Assembly: GCA_030628805.1 (NCBI GenBank)
Contig: DAOVQG010000299.1
Location: 1 to 5,779, forward strand
Origin: JAGMDK01 sp023128695
Lineage (GTDB): Bacteria > Planctomycetota > Phycisphaerae > UBA1845 > Fen-1342
Length of the DNA: 5,779 nucleotides
Reading direction: 5' to 3'
Part shown: positions 1 to 5,720 of the stretch, in pieces
How positions within the stretch are numbered: the stretch's first letter is position 1
How the letters are laid out: the number at the start of each line of letters is the position of its first letter
Notes under the pieces: model-generated
What the model saw: only the letters and a program-made list of their open reading frames with translations
What the model was told of the DNA's origin: nothing
Database searches by the model: none
Program-made: the position numbers and the translations under genes

Positions 1-5
1 GAGCC

Positions 6-160
6 GGCTCGGCAGGAGCCTCGTCCTCCCGTATCGTGGCTCGGCAGGAGCCTCGCCCTCCCGTATCGTGGCTCGGCAGGAGCCTCGCCCTCCCGTATCG
101 TGGCTCGGCAGGAGCCTCGCCCTCCCGTATCGTGGCTCGGCAGGAGCCTCGCCCTCCCGT
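6..160. repeat. 32-bp tandem repeat, five copies
   Basis: Five head-to-tail copies begin at 6, 38, 70, 102 and 134 with an exact period of 32. The last copy is cut at about 160, where the sequence diverges. Copies 2 to 4 are identical; copy 1 carries a T at 24 where the others have C. Each unit starts with GGCTC-GGCAG-GAGCC, a 5-bp stem with a 5-base loop, followed by a C-rich tail ending CTCCCGTATCGT. The array is preceded by the perfect palindrome GAGCCGGCTC at 1-10 and may extend beyond the left edge. There are no variable spacers, so it is not a CRISPR array. The period is not a multiple of three and start codons are lacking, so coding is unlikely. It lies about 80 bases past the 3' end of the minus-strand operon. 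Confidence 0.95.
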
Positions 161-204
161 GCCGCACATGCATGAATAGCGATATCGATTCTAACGAAAC
201 TCGC

Positions 205-213
205 ATTATAGCA
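205..213 (-). promoter_or_regulatory. possible extended -10 promoter reading leftward
   Basis: On the minus strand this reads TGCTATAAT, a perfect match to the extended -10 element TGnTATAAT. I see no good -35 hexamer 16-18 bases upstream (228-233 reads CGTGCT), which extended -10 promoters can tolerate. Transcription would run left, through the tandem repeat array and out of the window. It stands in a short A+T-richer spacer (about 165-210) just after the stop of the SGNH gene. A single motif match can arise by chance, so this is tentative. Confidence 0.3.
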
Positions 214-238
214 CGTGGCGGTGCTGAAGCACGACTCG

Positions 239-1306
239 TCAGGGCCGATCTGAACGTACTGATTGGTAGTACGCATGGAAACGGGCGGGAAGATGGGCGT
301 ACCATTCGGGTGGCAGCTCGGGCTTCGTTCCACCTCGGATGGCACGGACCGCGGCGGGATTCTCGCCGGCGCGGATGCGGCGAATCGCGTAGGCCAGGTC
401 CCGTGAGAACTCCAGCGCCTCGGGCCAGGTAAGGTGGCTGCCGTCGAAGCTATCGTAGCCGTTCTGCTCGACCTCGATCCAGATGCCGCCGGCCGACTCG
501 AAGCGGGTTATGAACTCAGCTTCGTCGAAGATGCTGAGTCGATTTTCGAGCGCGAGCATCTCGGGCGAGCATGGTGGTCGGAAGCCGCAGACGCGAATGC
601 CATCCGCCGTCCAGGTGTGAACGTGATCCAGCAAGTCGTCGATCATCTCCGGAACCACGTCTTCTGCCGAGAACAACTCCTCATAATGAGCCAGCGCGCC
701 GGTTCGGCAGGGATTCTCCACATACATAGCGACCCAACCGTCCGCACAGCGGTGCCGGAAATCGCGCCTGATCGGCCGGCCCGGCAGCCAGTCCGCCACC
801 AGGCGTTTCAATTGGATCCGCTGAAAGGCCCAGCGGGCTTCGGCCAGCAGCTCTTTCGCTTTGGAACGCTTCCATTGGCGTCCGAACTCGCCGGTCTGGG
901 CGGCAAATTCCGTAAAAGCGCGGGGAGTGACGGCGAGAATGATGTTACGGTCCGGGCTGTTGGGATCCAGGACGGGGGCGATGCCGTCGAGGTAGTCGGA
1001 CGTATACGCGGCACCCGAGAATCCGTAATTCAGAATGCGCAGCTCGGGCAGCTCGCCGAACATTCCAAGCGGTGGGACCGAGATCACGGCCCGTGAATCG
1101 CCGGCCAGGACGGCGTCGGCGCAGCCCTTCCACTCCAGCTTCATGATCCAGAAGCGTTCGGAGCGAATCCCCGTTCTGTCGCGTGTGCGGACAAACCCGG
1201 TCCAGCCGATCAGGACGGTGCTGATGGCCAGCATTGCCAGTACGCGCCAGCGCGGTCGCCATCTCATAGTATTTTCTGAATCCGCTGAAAGAGCATTCTG
1301 TGCCAC
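239..1306 (-). CDS. membrane-anchored SGNH/GDSL-like protein, probable partner of the MBOAT acyltransferase
   Basis: A 355-residue protein with a short N-terminal tail, one hydrophobic segment at about 21-38 that looks like a signal anchor, and a large domain expected outside the cytoplasmic membrane. The sequence AVLAGDSRA (66-73) fits SGNH block I, with Ser71 as presumed nucleophile. FDGSHLT (287-293) supplies the D288-x-x-H291 block of the catalytic Asp-His. NYGFSG (93-98) probably corresponds to the region after block I, while a classical GxND block is not evident; the equivalent stretch reads ILAVTPRAF. Proteins of this kind (AlgX/AlgJ/DltD-like in role) often follow MBOAT genes and are thought to transfer or remove acyl groups on exported glycans. 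Acetyl transfer here is an inference. The GTG start lies 10 bases after the MBOAT stop; an ATG at 1267 giving MRWRPRWRVLAM is an equally plausible start with a more typical signal anchor. Neither has a clear Shine-Dalgarno. Function is assigned at family level only. Confidence 0.82.
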   Translation of the reverse strand: MAQNALSADSENTMRWRPRWRVLAMLAISTVLIGWTGFVRTRDRTGIRSERFWIMKLEWKGCADAVLAGDSRAVISVPPLGMFGELPELRILNYGFSGAAYTSDYLDGIAPVLDPNSPDRNIILAVTPRAFTEFAAQTGEFGRQWKRSKAKELLAEARWAFQRIQLKRLVADWLPGRPIRRDFRHRCADGWVAMYVENPCRTGALAHYEELFSAEDVVPEMIDDLLDHVHTWTADGIRVCGFRPPCSPEMLALENRLSIFDEAEFITRFESAGGIWIEVEQNGYDSFDGSHLTWPEALEFSRDLAYAIRRIRAGENPAAVRAIRGGTKPELPPEWYAHLPARFHAYYQSVRSDRP

Positions 1307-1316
1307 CTACAACACG

Positions 1317-2732
1317 TTAAAACTGGAAATAAATGAACTCCGCGGTCGGTCCTCGGAGAAACAGGCAAGCCCATATTAGTCCGGCTAGGACCACCGGTTC
1401 GAGCATCCGCCGCGGCCGCGGGAAACTACGCCACGTGCGATCCAGGCGGAAATGGAAGTAGAGCTGGCGGGCCACCATGATCAAGATCAAATGCAGATGG
1501 GCGTCGCCGACCTGTTCCAGAGCGATGCCCAGGTTGAACCGACTGAAGTCGAACATCGCCGCGAGTATTTGAAACGTATGTCGGGCGGAGGTCGCCAGGA
1601 ACGGCACCCAGGCGATGACGGTTAGCAGGAACACGATCAGCGTAGCCAAATGGCGGCCGCCGGGCAGCGTGCCGAGCCGCTTGGGCCAGTTTATGACTCG
1701 CTCGGCTGACAGAAAAAAAGCGTGGGCGGCGGCCCACATGACCATCGTCCACGACGCCCCGTGCCAGACGCCGGAGAGCAGCATGGTGATCCACATGTTG
1801 CGGTGCGCGGCCAGCGGGCCGTTGCGCGAGCCGCCGAGCGGGATGTACACGTAATCGCGGAACCACGACGAGAGCGAGATATGCCAGCGCGTCCAGAACT
1901 CGCGGAAGCTGGACGAGATGTAGGGGTGGTCGAAATTCAGCGGGAAATCGTAGCCCATCCATTTCGCCAGGCCGCGGGCGATGTCGCTGTAGCCGCTGAA
2001 GTCGCAGTAAATCTGGAAGGCGAACATCAGCATCACCAACCACCACAGGGCGCCCGAGTCGGCCGGCACGTCGGCTTCGATCGCGGCCTGGACCACCGGG
2101 TTGAGGTTGTCGGCGATCACGACCTTCTTGGCGTAGCCGAAGAGAATCAGATGGAGCCCGGCCCAGCGCGCCTTGGCGGTGGTCGGGTGCACTTGCTCGA
2201 GCTGGGGCAGCAGGTGCGCCGCGCGGACGATCGGACCGGCGACGAGCTGCGGGAACATGGACAGGTAAGCGAAGAAATGCACGATGTTCCGCGTCGGTTT
2301 GAGCTGCCCGCGGTACACATCGATCGTATAGCTCATCGCCTGAAACGTATAAAAGCTGATCCCGACCGGCAGTGGCAGGTACGCGAGCGGGATCTCCGTC
2401 TGTCCGCCGAACAGCGCCAGCAGCCAGTTGACGTTGTTGATGCCGAAGTCCAGGTATTTGAAGCTGGCCAGCGTGCCGAGGGTCGCGATCAGGGACAGCA
2501 CCAGGCACAGCGTGCGGCGTTGGGGGAAGCGCTGCATCCCCAGGGCGGCGACGAAATCGACCGATCCGACCCAGATAATCAGGAACAGAAGCCGCCAATC
2601 CCACCAGCCGTAGAAGACCATCGAGGCCACGACCAGATACGCCCAGCGGGTGTTCTTCCGCGCGCGGAGCCAGGGCCACAGCGCGATGAAGAGGCAGAAG
2701 AACACAACGAACGTCGCTGAGTTAAACAGCAT
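1317..2732 (-). CDS. MBOAT family membrane-bound O-acyltransferase (AlgI/DltB-like)
   Basis: A 471-residue polytopic membrane protein, a normal length for the AlgI/DltB/PatA branch of MBOAT. It starts LFNSATFVVFF and has many hydrophobic segments, for example 5-21, 30-64, 76-92, 228-242, 364-380 and 446-459. Family hallmarks are LPVGISFYTFQAMSY (121-135), MFPQLVAGPIVR (159-170), FQIYCDFSGYSDIARG (239-254), FREFWTRWHISLSSW (276-290), the DYVYIPLGGSR loop (293-303) and SGVWHGASW (320-328). His324 in WHG is the presumed catalytic histidine, with His284 as the second conserved one. The C-terminus FIYFQF is also typical. Such enzymes take an acyl group, usually acetyl, from a cytoplasmic donor and pass it across the membrane to a carrier or extracellular glycan, together with an SGNH partner like the one encoded next. 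The ATG lies inside the last codons of the preceding stub, with GAGGA nine bases upstream. The acceptor polymer cannot be read from this window. Confidence 0.95.
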   Translation of the reverse strand: MLFNSATFVVFFCLFIALWPWLRARKNTRWAYLVVASMVFYGWWDWRLLFLIIWVGSVDFVAALGMQRFPQRRTLCLVLSLIATLGTLASFKYLDFGINNVNWLLALFGGQTEIPLAYLPLPVGISFYTFQAMSYTIDVYRGQLKPTRNIVHFFAYLSMFPQLVAGPIVRAAHLLPQLEQVHPTTAKARWAGLHLILFGYAKKVVIADNLNPVVQAAIEADVPADSGALWWLVMLMFAFQIYCDFSGYSDIARGLAKWMGYDFPLNFDHPYISSSFREFWTRWHISLSSWFRDYVYIPLGGSRNGPLAAHRNMWITMLLSGVWHGASWTMVMWAAAHAFFLSAERVINWPKRLGTLPGGRHLATLIVFLLTVIAWVPFLATSARHTFQILAAMFDFSRFNLGIALEQVGDAHLHLILIMVARQLYFHFRLDRTWRSFPRPRRMLEPVVLAGLIWACLFLRGPTAEFIYFQF

Positions 2733-2946
2733 TCTGGTCGGTCCTCGCGGTCAGACGTTTAGCGGGCTCGCCGATAGCAAACGGGATAAACCACTCCACG
2801 AAATGCCCGTAGAACACCAGGGCCATCCCCAGGCCCTTGGCGACGTCGACCCACGCGATGCGGGCTGGGACCTTTGCGCCTGGCAAGCCGTCTGTCATCC
2901 TTCGCGCACTCACCTCACGGGAACCCGTGCGGTTCCACGGTCCCAC
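2722..2946 (-). pseudogene. truncated acyltransferase-3 family gene (N-terminal stub)
   Basis: An open frame of 74 codons from a GTG; the ATG at 2898 would give 58. Its middle, ARIAWVDVAKGLGMALVFYGH, matches the N-terminal signature of acyltransferase-3 integral membrane acyltransferases: R29, D34, K37-G38 and H48 in the first membrane helix. Full-length members have about 330-400 residues and roughly ten helices. This frame stops after one helix, before the usual HMPLFF-like segment that follows, and 11 bases inside the MBOAT gene, so there is no room for the rest. The likeliest reading is a deleted remnant left in the operon, perhaps kept because its translation feeds ribosomes to the MBOAT start. 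It could instead be a genuine small membrane protein. The GTG has a G-rich stretch (GAGGGGG) one base upstream. For the ATG, GAGGTGA lies 11 bases upstream, a rather long spacing. The start is therefore uncertain. Confidence 0.55.
2742..2746 (-). promoter_or_regulatory. ribosome binding site of the MBOAT gene
   Basis: Minus-strand GAGGA is followed by nine bases and the MBOAT ATG at 2732-2730. It is embedded in the reading frame of the upstream acyltransferase-3 stub, whose TAA (2724-2722) falls just past that ATG. This supports the chosen MBOAT start and allows termination-reinitiation coupling between the two frames. Confidence 0.6.
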
Positions 2947-2993
2947 GCCCCCTCATCTTCAAACGACACGCACATACATTTTTCCGATATCAT

Positions 2994-3013
2994 GTCTCTA
3001 CTGGTCTCTACTG
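2994..3013. repeat. 10-bp tandem duplication in the divergent promoter region
   Basis: GTCTCTACTG occurs twice in direct succession at 2994-3003 and 3004-3013. It sits in the only spacer between the leftward acyltransferase operon and rightward pcm, where promoters for both should lie. The period is close to one helical turn, so a pair of regulator half-sites is possible. It may equally be a slippage product. I recognise no convincing -35/-10 pair on either strand of this spacer. Confidence 0.5.
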
Positions 3014-3068
3014 GAAAAATGAAACCGTGTCGATTACTTAGGCTACCTCAACCCAGCGGCCAATGGAC

Positions 3069-3076
3069 GAGGTGAG
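3069..3076 (+). promoter_or_regulatory. ribosome binding site deciding the pcm start
   Basis: GAGGTGAG is complementary to the 16S rRNA tail. Its GAGG core ends five bases before the ATG at 3078. It lies downstream of the alternative in-frame ATG at 3063, which has no such sequence in front of it. This favours 3078 as the true start. Confidence 0.65.
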
Positions 3077-3077
3077 T

Positions 3078-3737
3078 ATGCCGGCGAGTTCCGAAGAACG
3101 CAATCGCAGCGAACGCGAGCGGATGGTCGCTGAGCAGCTTGCCCAACGGGGCATCCGTTCGGAGGCGGTGCTCGCCGCGATGAGGCGGATTCCGCGTGAG
3201 CTGTTTCTGCCGGCCGGCAGCCGAGGCCGAGCGTACGCCGACGGGGCCCAGCCGATTGATTGTGGACAGACCATCTCACAGCCCTACATGGTCGGCCGCA
3301 TGACCGAGTTGCTCGAACCGCGCCCAGAGCTGTCGGTGCTGGAAATCGGCACCGGCTCCGGCTATCAGACTGCGATTCTCGCCTGCGTGGCCAAGCATGT
3401 GTACACCGTCGAGTGGCACCTCAAACTCATGAACCAAGCCTCCCGGCGTCTGGAAAAGCTGAGGTTGAAGAACGTGTCGTACCGCTGTGGCGACGGCTCG
3501 CTGGGCTGGCCGGAGCGGGCTCCGTACGAGGCGATCATCGTCACCGCCGGGGCGCCCGATGTCCCCGAGCCGTTGTGTGAGCAGCTCGCGGTCGGCGGGC
3601 GCCTGGTTGTGCCGGTCGGGCCCACCGGCGACCAGACCCTGGTCCTGGTACGGAAAACCGAGGAGGGGGCGCAGCAAATCGAAGTGCTCAAATGCCGGTT
3701 TGTGAAGCTCCTCGGCGCCGCCGGCTGGCGGGAGTGA
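3078..3737 (+). CDS. pcm: protein-L-isoaspartate O-methyltransferase
   Basis: A 219-residue cytoplasmic enzyme, of usual length for the family, that transfers a methyl group from S-adenosylmethionine to the carboxylate of L-isoaspartyl residues. This starts repair of aged proteins. The family substrate-side motif QTISQPYMV is at 64-72. The Rossmann-type SAM site follows: LEIGTGSGYQT (88-98, motif I), the acidic residue in TVEW (Glu112), and GDG (138-140). Later come YEAIIVTAGAPDVPEPL (150-166) and the strand GGRLVVPVG (173-181). The N-terminal helix MVAEQLAQRGI with the later RIPRELFLP is also typical. An in-frame ATG at 3063 would add five residues but lacks a ribosome binding site. The gene diverges from the acyltransferase operon and stands alone; the next plus-strand gene starts 317 bases later, after several hairpins, so co-transcription is doubtful. 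No key residue appears to be missing. Confidence 0.95.
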   Translation: MPASSEERNRSERERMVAEQLAQRGIRSEAVLAAMRRIPRELFLPAGSRGRAYADGAQPIDCGQTISQPYMVGRMTELLEPRPELSVLEIGTGSGYQTAILACVAKHVYTVEWHLKLMNQASRRLEKLRLKNVSYRCGDGSLGWPERAPYEAIIVTAGAPDVPEPLCEQLAVGGRLVVPVGPTGDQTLVLVRKTEEGAQQIEVLKCRFVKLLGAAGWRE

Positions 3738-3761
3738 TCCGAACCGCGCCTGACAATGCCT

Positions 3762-3779
3762 CCCGCGAAGAGCCGCGGG
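3762..3779. repeat. short hairpin after pcm
   Basis: CCCGCG (3762-3767), a six-base loop AAGAGC, and CGCGGG (3774-3779) form a perfect 6-bp stem 24 bases past the pcm stop. No T run follows, so it is a poor intrinsic terminator, though it might protect the 3' end of the mRNA. Its right arm begins an 11-base word repeated at 3893. Confidence 0.5.
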
Positions 3780-3803
3780 CTTGGGGTGAGCATCAACATA
3801 GAG

Positions 3804-3866
3804 GGTGGGGCGGGCCTCCGTGCCCGCCAGTACGGTCCGATGGCGGCCGCGGAGGGCCGCCCCACC
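3804..3866. repeat. compound palindrome: two hairpins inside an outer stem
   Basis: Outer arms GGTGGGGC (3804-3811) and GCCCCACC (3859-3866) are perfectly complementary. Inside are two 7-bp hairpins with six-base loops: GGCGGGC (3809-3815) with GCCCGCC (3822-3828), and GGCGGCC (3842-3848) with GGCCGCC (3855-3861). The inner arms overlap the outer arms by three bases at each end, so the alternatives compete. The layout resembles a paired, inverted REP-like element (BIME) and looks like a mobile or dispersed intergenic repeat rather than a regulator of one gene. Confidence 0.7.
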
Positions 3867-3893
3867 GGTTTGCCCACTTTCCTGACGCCCACC

Positions 3894-3926
3894 CGCGGGC
3901 TTGAGCCCGCGTCTGTTCGGTTTTTT
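3894..3926 (+). terminator. possible rho-independent terminator
   Basis: CGCGGGC (3894-3900), loop TTGA, GCCCGCG (3905-3911) form a perfect 7-bp G+C stem. A run of six T follows at 3921-3926, separated from the stem by nine bases (TCTGTTCGG). That gap is longer than in standard terminators, so efficiency is doubtful. It would end pcm transcription before iorA. It may be simply another copy of a dispersed palindrome that shares CCGCGGGCTTG with position 3773. Confidence 0.4.
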
Positions 3927-3966
3927 CACGGCGCAAAATGCTTTATGCTTAGGGAAGTTTATAGAC

Positions 3967-4020
3967 CGCCGCTCCCGCGCCTGACCCGCCAGTATTGGGC
4001 CCGGCTGGTCGGGAGCGGCG
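3967..4020 (+). promoter_or_regulatory. 11-bp inverted repeat in the iorA leader
   Basis: CGCCGCTCCCG (3967-3977) is perfectly complementary to CGGGAGCGGCG (4010-4020), with 32 bases between and only weak inner pairing. The right arm ends 34 bases before the iorA ATG. As RNA it would make a strong leader stem, without a T run. As DNA it could be a spaced operator. No known riboswitch pattern is recognised. The pairing is observed; a regulatory role is inferred. Confidence 0.4.
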
Positions 4021-4054
4021 TCGATCGGTGAGCACAAGATACAGTGAGAGATTT

Positions 4055-5677
4055 ATGAAAACCGAACTATTGCTTGGCGATGAGGCGGTCGGCCTGGCAG
4101 CCTTACACGCCAACATCGGCGGCGCCTTTTCCTATCCCGGCACCCCCGCCACCGAAATTTTTGAGTTCATCGAGAAACGCCACGGCCCCAGCGTCTCGGC
4201 CCGCTGGTCGGCGAATGAGAAGGTCGCCTACGAAGAGGCCCTCGGCCATTCCTACGCCGGTCGCCGGGCGATCGTCTCCATGAAACACGTCGGTCTCAAC
4301 GTCGCGGCCGATCCGTTTATGAACTCGGCCCTGACCGGCGTCAATGCCGGGATCGTGGTCGTCGTTGCCGACGATCCGGGGATGCACTCCTCCCAGAACG
4401 AGCAGGACAGCCGTTACTACGGCGAGTTCGCCCAAATCCCCGTGCTCGAACCCAGCAACCAGCAAGAGGCCTACGACCTGACGCGAGAAGCGTTCGAGCT
4501 ATCTGAGAAGTTCGGCCTGCCGGTGCTGATACGTCTGGTCACGCGCCTGTCCCACAGTCGAGCCAATGTACGCGTGGAACCGCCCGCCGCGACCGATGAC
4601 AACGAGCGGCTGTCTTTGCCCGACCCGAACGACTGGACGCTGGTGCCGACAAATGCTCGGCGGCGTTACCGGCACCTGCTCGACATGCAGCCGACACTGC
4701 GCGAATGGTCGGACAAGTCGCCCCTGAACGAGCTGTCGCTGGGCGGGCGACGCGGGATCATAACTTCCGGCCTGGCGCACAATTACGTGCGAGAGGTGCT
4801 CGCGGGTCAAGGTGATTTTTCGCTCCTGAAAATCTTGACCTATCCGCTGCCACGAGAACGCATCCGCAATTTGGTGAGCCATTGTGACGAGATTACGGTT
4901 ATCGAAGAGGGCTATCCCTTCATCGAGAAGCAGCTCACCGGCCTGCTGGGTATCCCCGGCAAGGCGATTCGCGGCAAGCTCAGCGGCGAGTTGCCGCCCG
5001 ATGGCGAGTTGACACCTGACCTCGTCGCCACGGCGCTTGGCAAACAGTATTCCGCGCCCCTGGCGGTGGTCGAGGATCTGACCGGCCGCCCGCCGGCACT
5101 GTGTCGCGGCTGTCCCCACGCCGATACCTTCAAGGCCATTATTGATGCGACCGCGAATTACCCCGAAGCGATTCTGTTCAGTGACATCGGGTGCTATACG
5201 CTCGGCGTGCTGCCGCCCTACAAGGCGGTGCATTCGTGTGTGGACATGGGCTCGTCGATCTCGATGGCACACGGGGCCGCCCAGGCCGGAGCGCACCCGG
5301 TGCTATGTACCATCGGCGACTCGACTTTCAGCCACTCCGGCATGACCCCGCTGATCGGCGCGGTCCGCGCGGACGCCAACATAACGGTTTTCGTCCTCGA
5401 CAACGCCATCGTCGCGATGACCGGCGGCCAGGAGACGATGGCCTGCGGCGACCAACTGCTTGATCTGCTCAAGGGGCTCGGCGTAACGGAAGCACACCTG
5501 CACGTTATCGAGCCGCTGCCCAAGAATCACGAGCAGAATGTCGACGTGATCTCGCGGGCCATCAAGCATCGCGGTTTGTCGGTGGTTGTGGCCCAGCGTG
5601 AGTGCATCCATAACCGCCGAAAGGCACAGGCTGCGCCAAAAGCCGCCCAACCAGTAGGAGTCGCGACCGGCAAGTAG
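4055..5677 (+). CDS. iorA: indolepyruvate:ferredoxin oxidoreductase alpha subunit, lacking the C-terminal ferredoxin domain
   Basis: A 540-residue cytoplasmic thiamine-diphosphate enzyme. With IorB it oxidatively decarboxylates aryl pyruvates such as indolepyruvate to the acyl-CoA, reducing ferredoxin, in aromatic amino acid breakdown or the reverse. The pyrimidine-binding part has SYPGTPATEIFEF (26-38), ANEKVAYEEA (53-62, Glu55 the likely cofactor-activating residue), MKHVGLNVAADP (76-87) and ADDPGMHSSQNEQDSRYY (105-122). The C-terminal part has CRGCPHADTF (349-358), SDIGCYTLG (376-384) and the diphosphate motif GDSTFSHSG (421-429) to LDN (448-450), then AMTGGQE where relatives usually read AMTGHQ. 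After RECIHNRR (516-522) it ends in an Ala/Pro-rich tail with no CxxCxxCxxxCP cluster motifs; many family members have such a domain and exceed 600 residues. The ATG at 4055 follows GTGAGAG and gives the family-like MKTELLLGDEA; in-frame GTG 4028 and TTG 3995 are less likely. Two adjacent TAG codons end it. No iorB is visible before the edge. Confidence 0.9.
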   Translation: MKTELLLGDEAVGLAALHANIGGAFSYPGTPATEIFEFIEKRHGPSVSARWSANEKVAYEEALGHSYAGRRAIVSMKHVGLNVAADPFMNSALTGVNAGIVVVVADDPGMHSSQNEQDSRYYGEFAQIPVLEPSNQQEAYDLTREAFELSEKFGLPVLIRLVTRLSHSRANVRVEPPAATDDNERLSLPDPNDWTLVPTNARRRYRHLLDMQPTLREWSDKSPLNELSLGGRRGIITSGLAHNYVREVLAGQGDFSLLKILTYPLPRERIRNLVSHCDEITVIEEGYPFIEKQLTGLLGIPGKAIRGKLSGELPPDGELTPDLVATALGKQYSAPLAVVEDLTGRPPALCRGCPHADTFKAIIDATANYPEAILFSDIGCYTLGVLPPYKAVHSCVDMGSSISMAHGAAQAGAHPVLCTIGDSTFSHSGMTPLIGAVRADANITVFVLDNAIVAMTGGQETMACGDQLLDLLKGLGVTEAHLHVIEPLPKNHEQNVDVISRAIKHRGLSVVVAQRECIHNRRKAQAAPKAAQPVGVATGK

Positions 5678-5693
5678 TAGCTGGATAATGTAG

Positions 5694-5715
5694 CGTCAGG
5701 CCTCCGAGCCTGACG
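5694..5715. terminator. hairpin just after iorA
   Basis: CGTCAGGC (5694-5701), a six-base loop CTCCGA, and GCCTGACG (5708-5715) form a perfect 8-bp stem 16 bases past the iorA stop. It is followed by AAATGTG rather than a T run, so it is more likely an mRNA-stabilising or dispersed repeat hairpin than a classical terminator. Confidence 0.4.
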
Positions 5716-5720
5716 AAATG

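Larger units (their letters stand above)
3738..4054. other. 317-base pcm-iorA spacer, rich in palindromes
   Basis: No convincing gene is present. From left to right it holds a small hairpin (3762-3779), a compound G+C-rich palindrome (3804-3866), a hairpin followed by a T run (3894-3926), an A+T-richer stretch (3919-3965) where an iorA promoter might lie, and an 11-bp inverted repeat (3967-4020) in the presumed iorA leader. The word CCGCGGGCTTG occurs twice, at 3773-3783 and 3893-3903. The open frames across this region are continuous only because of base composition. Confidence 0.8.

Noticed and set aside
1..160. CRISPR array
   Set aside because: The copies abut with no unique spacers and no cas gene is present.
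210..232. Terminator for the acyltransferase operon from the AGCAC/GTGCT/AGCAC words
   Set aside because: The alternating 4-5-bp stems are weak and no T run follows on the minus strand.
100..432. 110-codon plus-strand open frame starting in the tandem repeat
   Set aside because: Half is repeat or spacer translation and the rest is antisense to the SGNH gene; it has no recognisable domain.
434..1096. 220-codon plus-strand open frame antisense to the SGNH gene
   Set aside because: No family motifs, and the opposite strand carries the GDS and DxxH blocks. It is treated as a compositional shadow.
1722..2720. 332-codon plus-strand open frame antisense to the MBOAT gene
   Set aside because: It is rich in Arg, Gly, Asp and His, has no recognisable domain, and mirrors a gene with clear family motifs. 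G+C-rich codon bias commonly opens the complementary frame.
3919..3965. Sigma-70 promoter for iorA in the A+T-richer stretch
   Set aside because: TATGCT (3944-3949) and TATAGA (3960-3965) are partial -10 matches, but neither has an acceptable -35 at 16-18 bases. A promoter probably lies here but cannot be placed.
3276..4037. 253-codon minus-strand open frame across pcm and the spacer
   Set aside because: It runs through the pcm coding region and several palindromes, with low-complexity composition and no motif.
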